Below are positions 42,930 through 55,469 of a stretch of 64,000 nt of DNA, piece after piece (within the stretch, counting starts at the first letter, position 1; every line of letters begins with the position of its first letter). The stretch covers positions 682,001-746,000 of the forward strand of contig BSBM01000870.1 of NCBI GenBank assembly GCA_027924585.1. Direction: 5' to 3'. This stretch comes from Larix kaempferi (Eukaryota > Streptophyta > Pinopsida > Pinales > Pinaceae). Made by a program: the position numbers and the translations under genes. The notes beneath the pieces were generated by a model that was not told the origin of the DNA, ran no database searches, and saw nothing but the letters and a program-made list of their open reading frames with translations.

Positions 42930-45075
42930 GTGGTCCATACCCCTGATTTAATACTGGCTGAAATCTCTGTTCATAATGCAGATTCACTAAAATGATTCCA
43001 TTTACAAATCAATGATGGCACTATCATGAGAAGCCTGATTTCATTAGCAAAGGAAGAGCCCAAACATTGTAGCCACAGCCAGAGAAAGCCAAAGGATAGT
43101 TATTGCCACATATTATTCAACTAATGGATTGTGATTCATGAAATGAAAAGGGTGTTGTTATGCAGTGTTTACACTCTGCTTGAGAAATGGAAAAGGGGCT
43201 ACTTCTAGTGGTTCATCATTCTATCAAGATGGAAACAACCTCATAAAGTCAACAGCATCAGCTTGATTCCTAGGAAGGTCTGTGCATAAGATACAAGAAA
43301 TAAAGGACAAATCTCGGTAGCAAACTTGGAGGTTTTCCTGTAGCAGAAGATGAAGTTGATAGGTTGCAAATTATACTTCATGGATAATGAGGCCCTGGAT
43401 AATGATGAGTTATAGTTATGGAATGCGGCTTCGATGATAGTCGAGGGCACTTACATTTGTGGCTTCATTGATGGCATGAACCATCATTTTGAGCCATTGA
43501 ATAACAATAGAGAGCAACTTCCTATCCATTATCTGGGATGAATAAAGCATTAGTTTCGGGAAGTCAATTCTCAAAAGAGAGATCTCCTTATTGTACTGAA
43601 GCTAAGCTTCCCATTTCCAACATATTGTGTAAACAAAGTTATGATTATGGGTTTCTTGAATGAGATTTGGATGTCTCTGTAGGATTTACTCAGGATAAGC
43701 AGGTCCTTCTCCACTAAGACAGTGCCTTATCCACCTAGTCCATGAGTAGTATGCTTTGGTTGTCAACGCAAACAAGTCATAAAATTTCCCCATGTGTATG
43801 GAAGATTTGAAACAGTAGTGACATCTTCCAGTCTTGACCTTGAATCCAGCTCATGGAATTAGCTGATCTTGTGATCCAGTTGTTATGAAGCGCTCTAGCT
43901 CATCACACTTGGGATGTCATAGTATAGGATTTTGTTGGAACATTTCTAGTCTAAGTGGCCTATTTCATGTTTGTCGAGGCTTGAATGATAATTTTTTCTT
44001 AGAGCATCATTACAATCACGTATTGGGAGCCTCCATGGTGTAGAGCATGGGAAACCAGAAGGTAGGGAAACTAGTTCATGAAAGCAGTGACCAGTACCAA
44101 TTGAAAAAGGGGCACACTCTCAAACTTGTTCTTGAAATAGAAGGGTGTTTTTTGTAACATTGTTCTTGCAGTATTTATATCTTTGAGCATGGAATTCAGA
44201 ATGGAATCATGTTTTCAGTTCCAATTTTTTTTATCCATCATACAAATCTAAAGGTGTACTTCTGTGAAGTCTGGTAGAAGTAGGCAATCTCATCAATGTT
44301 TGCAGCATCATAATATGAACTCTCACTAAGCATGTGGCCTGCCTTGAACATGTTTTAATTTTCCAAGGAACAAAAAGGATTTAGTTCTGAAATTATATGG
44401 AGGCAATTAAAGGGTGCAATCTCTACCTTTAATGTTATATACACTATTTGCAATGATCAGCCGCAGAATCTAGTCAGAAGAATATTTGGAACATAAACCA
44501 TTTCCAACAAGCTTGTGGCAGCAACACTGATACATGTAGTTCCTGGCCACCTTTGATGAGTTGAGATTTGGGTGAGCATTGATGGCATATGTAATAAAGT
44601 TTGCTCACTTAGGGTGGGTGCTCCACTTGAATGAATTAGAGAAAGAGAGCAAGAAGTGCTTCTCATCGTATTTCAAAAACATGAAGAACAGAAATCAAGA
44701 AGATCATTGTAGCCAAACAACTCCCAATCAGAGATGTTAAAATATGCACTACTCCATTACTTGTTGATGGGGAGTCTATCATTAGAAAGATGGTTTATCT
44801 TTCATAAAATGGGTGGCCCACACACTAAGTAAGATTCTTCTTGGGTCGATTTCTTATCGCTGGACGTATTTGAGGGATAGCGCTACCTGTTGGAGACTAT
44901 CATCTCATGGCTACAGAAACGCTGCATGGATCATTGTTATTACACTCAGAAAGTGTCCACCTTGAATTCCACCTTGCACGAATATGGTTAAAGTTGTTTA
45001 CATACGTTCCTAGCTCACGTTTTTTATGGAGGCTCAGTGATTATTTAAAGCTTGCCCTTAAAACGGGATACCCCT
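42930..45075. other. No confident gene
   Basis: Short frames only on both strands. Possibly decayed LINE or gene-intron sequence. I see nothing I can name. Confidence 0.35.
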
Positions 45076-45079
45076 TGAT

Positions 45080-45850
45080 TCTATGGCAATTTTGAAGTGC
45101 TTTGGGAAAATATTGAAGTGATTAGGGCATTTTTATCATCTTTTGGAGAATTTTGAAGTGCCCGAGGCAAGTATTGAAGTGCCTGGGGCGTTTTTCTTAT
45201 CAATGGGTGAATTTTGAAGTGCATGGGGTGTTTTTTTTGTCAATGGGTGAATTTTGAAGTGCATGGGATGTTTTTATCATAATTGGGTGAATTTAGAAGC
45301 GCATGGGGTTGTTTATTAATGTAAGAATGATTTTATAGTGTTGGGACGTTTTAAAACAGTGATGGCCAAAGTTATCACATGCCAAGGAAAATTTGTGTAT
45401 ATTGGGGCATTTTTGGGATTGCCTGGGTGATTATATCATTGTCGGTGTTTTTCTACCTTACCTAGGGAAAGTATTCAAGTACCTGGGGCATCTTTATCAT
45501 CATTGGATGAATTTTGAAGTGTCTAGGGAAAGTAATGAAGTTCCTATGCAAATATGGAAGTGGACGGGGGCGTTTTTATCTTCGTTATGAGAATTTTGAA
45601 GTGCATGGGGAAAATATTGAAGTGTCTAGGCATTTTTATCATCGTTGGGATAATTTTGAAGTGGTCAAGGCAAGTATTGAAGTGCATGGGTCATTTCTAT
45701 CATCATTGGGTCAGTTTAGAAGTGCATGGGGAAAGTATTGAAGTGCCTAGGGCAATTTTTAAGTGCTTGGGGAAAATATTGAAGTACATGGGGAGTTTGA
45801 TCATCCTTAGGAGAATTTAGAAGTACCTCGAAAATTATTGAAGTGCTTAG
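45080..45850 (+). repeat. Irregular 60-70 bp repeat array (TTTTGAAGTGCATGGGG)
   Basis: About 15 occurrences of (A/T)TTGAAGTGC(A/C)(T/C)(G/A)GGG spaced irregularly, alternating with GTTTTTATCATCATTGGGTGAAT segments. Copies differ by substitutions and small indels. The array ends beside the mobile-domain-like frame at 45847. Confidence 0.75.
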
Positions 45851-46090
45851 GGAATCCCCATCAAGAAGTACACATCCACGAGCGTTATCTCTAACCGCTC
45901 TCCCTCTATCATGAATGCCTCCACATCAACATCCCAAAACTCTACCAACTTCTTCAATAACAACTTGGCTGTGCGCATCAGGGGCACATTTGCAAACTTC
46001 AGTAATCCACAATAGGACAAGGTGTCCTGAACATCCTCATATTCCTGGATAGCTTGCAACAAGTTCCCGAGCTCATGCTCTCTCTAAGAA
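45847..46090 (-). pseudogene. Plant-mobile-domain-like fragment
   Basis: A 71-codon frame reading LLKFANVPLMRTAKLLLKKL, VEFWDVDVEAFMIEGERLEI and TLVDVYFLMGIP. It fits the plant mobile domain (PMD/MAIN-like) pattern of an LLxFxxxPxMR stretch, then W-x-Px-FxxxxGExxxTLEDVxxLxGxP. Codons upstream to about 46090 (REHELGNLLQAIQEYED) stay in frame. This domain is often carried by transposons. Only the start of the domain is present. Confidence 0.45.
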
Positions 46091-47599
46091 ACTCTCGGCA
46101 TCATGTCAATCAAACAACAAAACACCCATCAGGACCATATCAACCCTACCTCGATCTCCTCTAGATCGACACACCCAAACTTAGGAAAAAAGGTGCGCTC
46201 CACAACACACTTTGTTTACTCATAAGTGCACTCTGGAGCATGCTTTTCTCCTTGAAAAGTGCACCCCTTGAGCACACCTATGGGGCCCATAGCCGCTGCT
46301 TGAAGTGCGCATTTTCCAAGAAATGTCGCGCTTCAGAGCACTGTTGTACGACCCACATCCGTGCTTCAAAAGAGTGGTTATATGGCCCAAAGCCATGCCA
46401 TGAAGCACAGGATTTCCACTGAAATCCATGCTTCGGTGTTGTGGTGCCCAAGTCGAGCTTGGAACGCCTCCCGATAGGCCCAAACCCCCCTCAAAATGCA
46501 TCAAAAAACACTATGAGACTTACCTGCAATTCGCAGAACTAGATTCCATTGGTCGGATTGAGAGAAATTTGAATTTCCTCTTCTGGGTCCCTCAACACTT
46601 CTCCCAATTTGCACACTGAAAATGACATGTGGCATGAGGGTCCCTTTTCTATTTATAGCCATTTTGTCCCTATTCATGTTTTGACCATTCCAGAGTCATA
46701 TGACCTCCATTTATCGCACTGTTTTCACTGCCAGATTCAGATTTTCGAGCCCGTTATGAAGCTTGAGATCATTTCTGGCTCTCACTAAAACTTTTTTCGG
46801 GCATTTTTTCCATGCCCCTCGCCGCCTCAATTTGTGTGCCACATAAGCTGCGATCATTTTTTCCATTTTTTGCATCACGACCTATCCATTAACCCTTCGC
46901 TCCATCCATACTGTAGTCATTGTGTTATTTTTCCATCATTCATCAACCCTCAAGGAGGCCCCGTTAGTGTTCGCCCCCGCCCTCATTCTTGGTTCTCATA
47001 ATTGTCCCTTGATTGAGAACTTCCTCCTTGCCTGGCCATTATATTTGTTCGGTATAATTTTATCCCCTTTTCGTGACGAGCAATTCCTTTAGGAAAAAGG
47101 CACTTAGGGAGTTTCTGTTAATCTCTTTTCTGAATCCTAAAAAAATGAAAATATCACTTAGAAATCTTGCTTCCTTTCATGCTTTCTAAAAGTATCTGAA
47201 AGGGCATCTATCTCGTATAAGTTTAACCCTTTTCCGGACCTAGTAGACTAATTACAAAAAAGGAATACTCTAGTCACATTGGCTAGAAGAGTTCCTCATT
47301 GCATACTTTTATGCTTTTTCGGACCTTGGAGACTAACACACTAAAAGGAATCCCTTGGAGTCTTCTTATTGCTTTTAGACTCTCTAAAATTGAAATCAAA
47401 CATGAGCATTCACCATCCTGGGCTCGTATAATTCCACATGACAGTACCTTTCCACCATTTCAAAGTCTTCTTATCACTTTTAGACTCAAAATTGAAAGCA
47501 CCCATGAGCATGCATTGTCCTGGGTTTGTACAAATCCACAAGACAATACCCTTTTGAGCACACTTCTATCCCTTCTTTAATATTTTTCAACCATGAATA
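46091..47599. other. No confident gene
   Basis: GC-richer than its surroundings at 46180-46480, where GAAGTGCGC / GCTTCAGAGCA phrases recur. Two diverged copies of a TCTTCTTATTGCTTTTAGACTC-type block lie near 47360 and 47460. Probably transposon sequence. Confidence 0.35.
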
Positions 47600-48822
47600 A
47601 GGCCCAAATGGTGCCTCTTACCACCATGACATATTGTATCCAGTCCCCACATTATGGAAGCACTCCCAGTATGGTCTCCTTTTTTCACATTATTTTGCGA
47701 TGTGTCACCCTTCGAGTCTCCTGATATCACTCATCAGTCTCCCCCCACTGAGTCTCCCCCATTGCAGTCATAGTCCATGGTCCCTTCAACTATGATCCCC
47801 TTCCCTAAAGTCATTTTCATATGCTTCCAGGTTAGCATTGCTATCATACTCTGAACAAAGGAATTTTGAGTCCCCCCTACTCTGTGACCCTTGTATCCCC
47901 CCCATAGTCTGTCAATATCACATCCAGTACTATCACCTTTTGGTTGTACACCTCGTGCTCCTATCAAGGAAACATGATTTCCTTGGTAGTTGCAAGTCTC
48001 GCTCTGTCGACACCAACCCATCTATTCCATAGGATAGACCCAAAGGTCCATGTACCTTGCACTCATCACCATCAGTGGTGAGTTCCTACGGACCATTTGA
48101 GAGGATTCCTTAGTGCTTCTTCGAATGGTTGTTTCTCACATGCTCGACTTCAACACCATCATCGCACCATTGAGGTTCATGCAGGGTATTGATCCCTTCA
48201 GTTATTGGTCGAAGACCCTGTATGTCCCTTGACTCTAGCACATTGGTGAGTCTATTTTGAACCCCCCAAATGTATGTTCCCATAGATATTCGGGCTACGC
48301 TTGGTGATAGTATTCAGAAGCACCCTAGTTACATGCTTCCTCGAATACCCAGTTCAGATGTAGTTCAATGTACCTTTGAGATTCTAAATCTTATTCATTG
48401 AGTCCATCTAGTTGTTGGACAGCTTCAGATCTAGCAGAGCATCAGTTATTATGGTACCACATCCAGTATGACTGCCATTATTTCCATGTATCGTTCTTCA
48501 GATCAATCATTGTCAGACCATGAGTATGTCCCAGATTTGTGTCCCCTATGGACCATTATGATGTACATAAGAGTTCTTCACATATTTTTTAGGTTCCCTT
48601 TTGTGCCTCATGGGTATGCCCGCCTCTTCCATACATTGAGATTATTCCTCATTCATTATTGACGTCATGTGTTTTTAGTTTTATCCCTTGCAGTTTGTAT
48701 GGAGCATGTGTTCCGGTCTCCAACCATTTTCTTCTCTTCTCCATCACAATGCTCATACCCCTAGAAAACGACATAAACTATGATGTCTATCGGCCATACA
48801 ATGAGATCCTTCCCTCACACAT

Positions 48823-48834
48823 CATGGGGAGATC
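48823..48834 (+). promoter_or_regulatory. Probable polypurine tract of H
   Basis: CATGGGGAGATC directly before TGTTAACA. Confidence 0.5.
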
Positions 48835-49640
48835 TGTTAACACCCAAAAATTGTTCACTATCTCATCTCCCTAGTCACATAACCCATTTGTCCACTTTTC
48901 CTACCATTTTGGCCTCCATAACTATAAAAAACCCTCAAATGGTTACCAAAAAGGAAAAAAATCATTATTTCCCTCCTCAATTAATGAAATTCCTTCAAAA
49001 AAGGTCAAAACCCCTAAAAAAAGGATCCAAATTTCTCAAAAATAAAATAAAAAGGGAAAAAAGTAAAAAATAATTTCAAAAAGAGGGAAAAACCCTAAAA
49101 CCATTTACCAATACTATTGGTTCCCTAAAACCATGGGTCAATACTCCACCATCCAAAACCTCTATAAAAGGTGATGGAGGCCCCCCATTTCAACATCCAT
49201 GATCAACTCTTCACACCCTTATGCTGCCGAAATTCCTCTTGAACTTTAGCCTATCACCTTGAGCTTTTGTTTACCATTACAGTTGAGTCTTGACCACCAA
49301 TGGAGCATTTGGATAAGAGAAGGGAACCATAGAGACTTGGTGCACTACTCACGTATGGCTAGAAGGGATCCTACAACCTCACCTTTTGAGGTAACATCAT
49401 ATTGTAAACCATCTTTTACACATTAATACAAGAAAATCATATTTTCATTCACGGGTTCCTCTTGTTTTATTACTGCAGTAGTTAGTTAATTTAATTTTTA
49501 TTTCCATTTTATGCACTCACATATATTAGTTTAATTTTATTATTTCTTAGTTTTTTACCCATTTACATGAACTGCTACTAAGGGTTCATGAATCCTTAGT
49601 AGGTTCTCTTTAGCACGAGCTGGTGTGAAAACACTAGCTA
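48835..49640 (+). repeat. 3' LTR of H
   Basis: Starts TGTTAACACCCAAAAATTG. TATA box CTATAAAAG at 49162-49170. The end is uncertain because gag sequence of element E begins near 49641 and no second LTR is available. Confidence 0.55.
49163..49170 (+). promoter_or_regulatory. TATA box of H LTR
   Basis: TATAAAAG, about 330 bp into the LTR. Confidence 0.5.
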
Positions 49641-50314
49641 AAATGATCTTCTCTCTTTCCTATCATGGTATGAGTTTCCAAGGCTTGATTTTCTTCATCT
49701 CCTAACTTTTCTTCTCTAGAAGCAATCCTAGCTTCTTCTTGAGTGAAATATTACAAGAGTGTACTGAATAAAATAAGTTTCTTCCTTGCGCAAATTCCTT
49801 GAATATATGACTTCCATGATCTTGGAATACCATTTAGGGTAGTCATTACTAGTTCTACATTTTCTACTTCATCTCCAATTGCACTCAATTGATCTCTGAT
49901 GTTTGAAACGCTTGTGAAGTAGGATTGTATGATTTAATTTTTTTTCATCTTCACAGCCTTGAGTTTAGTCCTCAAGGTCAACTTCCTATTGATTTTGGTT
50001 CCTTCAAATAGGCCATTCAATGCATCAAACATATCTTTCAGAGTCTTTAGAGAAGATACGTGTGAGATCAGGTGATCCTTGATGGAAACAGCTATGATCC
50101 TCTAAAATTGGATAAGATTCTTCTTGTTCTTAGCCTTCTCTAGATATCCATATGGCTCCGCAATTACCTCTGCGACATACTTGTCTGCGTCATTCTCTTC
50201 TAGGATGAGCATCACCCTATACTTCCATGCTTGAAAGTTCTCTACTCCTTCAAGCTTATCCTCAAGATTGGTACTATTTGGAATCTTGATAAAATTATTA
50301 AATGAGAACCTCAA
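49641..50314 (-). pseudogene. Copia gag (E), broken
   Basis: Starts at Met 50314 with LEDKLEGVENFQAWKYRVML, close to the C gag N-terminus. The frame stops at 50102, but homologous sequence continues in other frames: FDALNGLFEGTKINRKL, LNGIPRSWKSYIQGICARK and EEARIASREEKLG. It ends near ENQALETHT (49690-49660). The zinc knuckle is missing, as the element is cut here. Confidence 0.8.
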
Positions 50315-50733
50315 ATGGAATTATATAAAGGATAACTTACCAGATGAGATGATCCAACCAAGGCTTGAATTCTGAAAACTGATTGCAGGGTGACCTAGGG
50401 TTTGTTAGAGAAACCTTAATTTTTAACCTTCGGGATCGAAAGGATGATTGGAGGAAAATATGTGCCTCCCCTAGGAGAGATGAGAAATGTACTTCTTTTC
50501 CTGATTCTATGAATAGATCCTCCAAAAACCTAATTCCCTAGCTATCCGAGTTGTATTGGTGGGCCCAAAAATGAAAATTCTCGGAATGAGATTCTGCTTT
50601 GACAGAAAGATGTGCCCTACTGAGGCTAGTTGATTCCACCCTCTTTTTCAGCTGATCTGTGAAGACTTCTTTCGTGAATAAGGAATCCTAGTTCTACAGT
50701 TGCAGCAACTACATAATGTTCTCTTTCAGGCTA

Positions 50734-50745
50734 GCTCTGATACCA
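50734..50745 (-). promoter_or_regulatory. Primer binding site of E
   Basis: TGGTATCAGAGC on the minus strand, directly after the LTR. Confidence 0.8.
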
Positions 50746-51224
50746 TGATAGAATTTTAAGTACAATAAAAATATGGATCAGTGAAAGATAAACAAGAACA
50801 TCATGAGCAAAATTAGACAACAAGTTTATCCTGGGAAAATCGTCTCGGGGCAGAAAAACCACGCAAACTCCTTGTATATATAGATTTTGCAGAATGTACA
50901 ATAGTATCTCTTGTGCAAAGACCCCAAAACAAGAAGACTCCAAAAGAAACTATCCACTTGACTCTATCTCTCCTAATGATGCAAGCTCAATGTGTGAGTG
51001 AGGTGACCAAATGAGGAGGTCGAATTCCTCATTTATACTAGACAAAACACTTGAAATTTTTACTAATTATGTCGACTTGACTCTCTGAACTGGGTTGACC
51101 TGTACACTTTACAATAAGATATAATTTTCTATAATTTTTTAGGCCGACCTAATAGTTAGGGTTTACATAATCAATTACATCAATAATAATCTTTGTAGGG
51201 TGTACAATAAAAATAATACAAATT
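50746..51224 (-). repeat. 5' LTR of E, inner part
   Basis: Ends TTCTATCA on the minus strand beside the primer site. It is interrupted at 51224 by D. The last five bases (CAAAT, 51220-51224) are the target duplication. Confidence 0.8.
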
Positions 51225-51897
51225 GTTAATTTTTTAGAATTTACTTCAATCTAATCTAGGATCTTAACTGAGAGAACAACATGTATAGCATATCTACAGC
51301 ATATCAATCATGGACACAATAATGCAAGCACACAAGAGACATAGAGTTTACTTGGGGAAAACCATAAAGGTGAAAAACCCCAATAACTTCCTCAGAGATA
51401 GATAGAGCAATTATACAACCCAAGCATAAGAGTAGCATAAATTCCTCCTCCGCAAGTGCACCACTCTCTAAAGAGTGTGTGAGAGAATAGAATGATCAAA
51501 TAGAGTGCCTCCCGCACTCTATTTATACTTGACTTGACTTGCCTAATAACCTTTACTAGGTCGGCCTCAACTTAACCACATAACACAATGCTGACTGGGT
51601 CGACACCCAGTAGGGTGGTCTAATAACCCTTTGACCCACATGGCTGACCCCAAATAGGGTGGTCTAATAACCCTTTGACCCACATGACTTATACAGGGCC
51701 GACCCCAACAAGGTGGTCTAATAACCCATCAAGTATAAGTTACGACACTTACAATATAAATGACGACACTTCCGTATAGAGGAATAATAACATCTCTATA
51801 GGAATACAAACACTTCCATATAGAGGAATAACACCATCTCTATAGGAGTACAATATACATACATGAAATACATTCCGAAGTTACATATACATCAACA
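51225..51897 (-). repeat. 3' LTR of D
   Basis: 673 bp, TGTTGATG to TTAACA on the minus strand. TATAAATAG at 51519-51527. Confidence 0.92.
51519..51527 (-). promoter_or_regulatory. TATA box of D 3' LTR
   Basis: TATAAATAG on the minus strand, conserved with A and F. Confidence 0.55.
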
Positions 51898-51906
51898 TTC
51901 CCTCTT
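51898..51906 (-). promoter_or_regulatory. Polypurine tract of D
   Basis: AAGAGGGAA on the minus strand before TGTTGATG. Confidence 0.7.
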
Positions 51907-52089
51907 AACTAGGAAGGTATTTCTCAACACAGGTCTTCTAGCACAAGTCTTCTTCTTTGGATCATCGTCACTGGATAATCATCATCGAGTCATCGTCATC
52001 ATCACTACTTCTGCTATCTCAATCAATATCTGAATCTACTCGTCATAGGAAGTTCTACAGAGCCAGTCGTTTTCATACTGGATGTAGGC

Positions 52090-52690
52090 CCACCACCTGC
52101 AGGTCTTCATCATCACTGGCCATACTGTGGAATCCCCAAGACTTATTACGTGCATCACAAAACCTTGAAAGAGCATCCCAGGCTATTACGGGTACACAAC
52201 TCTGACCTATAGGATCTCCCAGGATCTTTTGCATGTGACAGTCACAAAACCTTAAAAGGGTGTCTTTCCAAGCAAGAACCCTAAAGAGCATTTGAGGCCT
52301 TTTTCATCCTGTCCAGATCTCCAAGTTTGATTACATGTGACTCCTACCACAAAACCTTAAAAGGGTATCTTGCCAAGCAAGAACCCTAAAGAGCATCTGA
52401 GGCCTTTTTCATCCTATCCAGATCTCCAGTTCTTATTACATGTGGTCATGGCAATGCCTCAAAAGAGCATCTAAGGCCTTTTTCATCCTGTCCAGATCTC
52501 CCAGGTCTACTTACATGCCATAGGACAATGCCTAGAAATAGCATCTAAGGCCTTTTTCATCCTGTCCAAATCTCCTAGGTCTACTTACATGTCCTCCCAG
52601 AGCAATGCCTCGAAAGAGCATATGAGGCCTTTTTCATCCTGTCCAGATCTCCCAGGTCTACTTACATGCTCATCTGCACAACCTGTCCAC
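52090..52690 (-). repeat. 60-80 bp tandem repeat, about eight copies (D)
   Basis: Units contain AAGGCCTTTTTCATCCTGTC, CAGATCTCCCAGGTCTACTT and ACATGC. Counterpart of 12620-13270 in A, but here the AGGCCTTTTTCATCC variant dominates. Confidence 0.8.
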
Positions 52691-53020
52691 GGCCACTGAG
52701 TATCAACCTGATACTCACCATACATCATCCTGATGTACACATGATCATCCTGATCATCAACACTGCATCATCCTGCTGCATGTCATCTAGAGCAACATCC
52801 TGAAGCTCAACATCCATGATCATCCTGATCATACAATGCATCCACCTGATGCATACACAGTATCTTCCTGATACATATCATCATACATGATCTACCTGAT
52901 CATACAATGTATCCACCTGATACACATACAAATACATGATCCACCTGATCATACCTGATATATATCAACATACATGATCTACTTGATCATACAATGTATC
53001 CACCTGATACATCAACAGAT
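52690..53020 (-). repeat. Irregular TGATCATACAATGTATCCACC repeats (D)
   Basis: Variable units of about 30-50 bp with TGATC(A/C), ATACATGATC and CACCTGATAC phrases. Counterpart of 12276-12600 in A. Confidence 0.65.
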
Positions 53021-53790
53021 ACATACACATGATCCAACTGATCATATCCAGCATCCAACATGATGTGTACATACATATAGATATAAATGATCCAACTGAT
53101 CATATCCAACATCCAACATGATGCGTACATACATATAAATGATCCAACTGATCATATCCACCATCCAACATGATGTGTACATACATATAAATGATCCAAT
53201 TGATCATATCCAGCATCCAACATGATGCGTACATACATATACATATTAATGATCCAATTGATCATATCCAACATCCAACATGATGTATACATACATATAA
53301 ATGATCCAACTGATCATATCCAGCATCCAACATGATGTGTACATACATATAAATGATCCAACTGATCATATCCAGCATCCAACATGATGCGTACATACAT
53401 ATAGATATAAATGATCCAACTGATCATATCCAACATCCAACATGATGCGTACATACATATAAATGATCCAACTGATCATATCCAGCATCCAAAATGATGT
53501 GTACATACATATAAATGATCCAACTGATCATATCCAGCATCCAACATGATGCGTACATACATATACATATAAATGATCCAATTGATCATATCCAGCATCC
53601 AACATGATGTATACATACATATAAATGATCCAACTGATCATATCCAGCATCCAACATGATGTGTACATACATATAAATGATCCAACTGATCATATCCAAT
53701 ATCCAACATGATGCATACATACATACAAATAAATGATCCAACTGATCATATCCAACATCCAACATGATGCATACATACAGAGCAGTAACT
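53021..53790 (-). repeat. 48-60 bp tandem repeat, about 14 copies, with higher-order pattern (D)
   Basis: Units read TGATCCAACTGATCATATCC, AGCATCCAACATGATG and TGTACATACATATAAA. Copies 1 to 6 resemble copies 7 to 12 in order: the long ATATAGATATAAAT variant is in copies 1 and 7, the ATATACATAT variant in 4 and 10, and GTATACATAC in 5 and 11. The larger period is about 324 bp. A has only four units of the same repeat. Confidence 0.85.
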
Positions 53791-53889
53791 GGAGCATCAT
53801 CCTGATGCTCATCATCCAGCGCTTATATCCACAGCCATGGAAGGATCCTCCTCTCACCATGCTTGGAATGGCTCCAGCAAATGTCTCCA

Positions 53890-55400
53890 TCACTTCTTTG
53901 TCGAAGTGTCATCAATCTGAAGAACACCAAACCTCTCTCTGAAGTACTTGAACTTCACTCTGGCTAGTGGTTTCGTTAGTACATCTGCAAGCTGCTCATC
54001 CATCGCAACATATAGGAGCTTCACTGCTCCTCTCTTAACATATCCCTGATATAGTGATATTTGATCTCAATGTGTTTCGACCTATCGTGGAACACAGAAT
54101 TCTCAGACAGCTTCACACAACTTTGGTTGTCACAAAAGATACCAGTAGCCTCCAGTGGAAGATCAAGTAACTCATACAGTAGCTTTCAGATCCATACTTC
54201 CTCACAACTAGCCGAACATGCTGCAACATACTCTGCCTCGGCTATACTCAGTGCTATGCAAGACTGCTTCCTGCTAAACCAAGAAATCACACCTGATCCC
54301 ATACTGAAGCAGCACCCAGAAGTGCTCTTCCTATCTATAGCACTGCCTGCCCAATCTAAATCAACATAACCCTACAAGTTAAACTTTTGATTTGCATCAT
54401 ACTTGAGCCCATAATTAACCGTACCCTTCAAGTACCTCAGAATATTCTTTACAGCAACCAGGTGAACATCTCTTGGATCCATCAGGGACTGGCTCAATGT
54501 GTTCACCGCAAATCAAATATCTGGTCTTTTGTTCATCAGGTACATCAAGGACCCAATCATCTAACGATACACAGTAACATCAATTAGCTCAGATGAAGCA
54601 TCACACAGAAGCTTCAAGTTCGATTGCATAGGTGTGGCCATGGCCTTGCAGTCCATCATCCTGAACCTCTTCAGGATCTCTACTACATACTTTCCTTGTC
54701 CAAGGAAGATACCATCTACACTCCACCACACCTCCATGCCTATAAAATAGTGCATCATCCCCAAGTCCTTCATCTCGAACTCGGCAGCAAGCTTCCTCTT
54801 GGTATCAACAATCAAACTATCATTACCTATAACAAACAGGTCATCCACGCACAGGAGTAGTATCACAGGATTGCCTTTCTCAACCTTGTAGTAAAGGTTG
54901 GGATCCGCTTTACTCTTGGTAAAGCCCAAACTGGATAGAAAGCTGTCTATCCCACCATACCAAGCTCTAGGAGCATGCTTCAAGCCATACAAAGCTTTCT
55001 TCAATCTGCACACATATGACTCTCTGTCATGTGTCTCAAAATGAAGTGGATGCTCCACATACACTTCCTCCTTGACTACACCATTCAAGAAAGCTATCTT
55101 GACATCCACTTGGTGTATCTTCCACTTCATCACTGCAGCCAGAGCAAGTACTAATATGATGGAAGTGTATCTGGCTGCAGGTGCAAAAGTCTCTTTATAA
55201 TCAGCCACGAGCTACAAATCTCGCTTTGTATTTCTCTATGCTGCCATCTATAACATGCTTAATCTTGTAGATCCATTTGGAAGTCACAATAGACTTCCCT
55301 TCAGGTCTTGGGACCACATCCCAAAACATCATTCTTCATGATCGACTGGTACTCCTCGATCAAGGCATACTTCCTGAATCCTAGGAACTTCAATATATTC
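53890..55400 (-). pseudogene. Copia reverse transcriptase-RNase H (D), broken
   Basis: A 215-codon frame (55208 to 54561) has YKETFAPAARYTSI, the first catalytic Asp in VDVKIAFLNGV, LYGLKHAPRAWY, and CVDD where YVDD is usual. A stop at 54561 follows TVYR. RT tail and RNase H motifs continue below it in broken frames ([10 protein letters not shown]-like near 54110-54140, terminal ADVLTKPL-like near 53970) to a stop at 53890-53892. The upstream EEYQSIMKNDV block is at about 55325-55360 in another frame. The two catalytic Asp of CVDD are kept. Confidence 0.85.
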
Positions 55401-55469
55401 AGTAGATAAATTTGTTGCTGGAACAAATGTTGTAGTCCTTCTTTTGTAAGTGAAGGTATACGATCTTTC

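Larger units (their letters stand above)
47600..49640 (+). mobile_element. 3' end of Gypsy element 'H'
   Basis: A non-coding 3' domain (about 47600-48822), then a purine tract and an LTR starting TGTTAACACCC. The domain shares blocks with B2 and B1 read on the minus strand (TTTCTCACATGCTCGACTTC at about 48133, CATGGGTATGCCCGCCTC at about 48608). No protein domain is seen. The right side meets the gag remnant of E. Confidence 0.6.
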
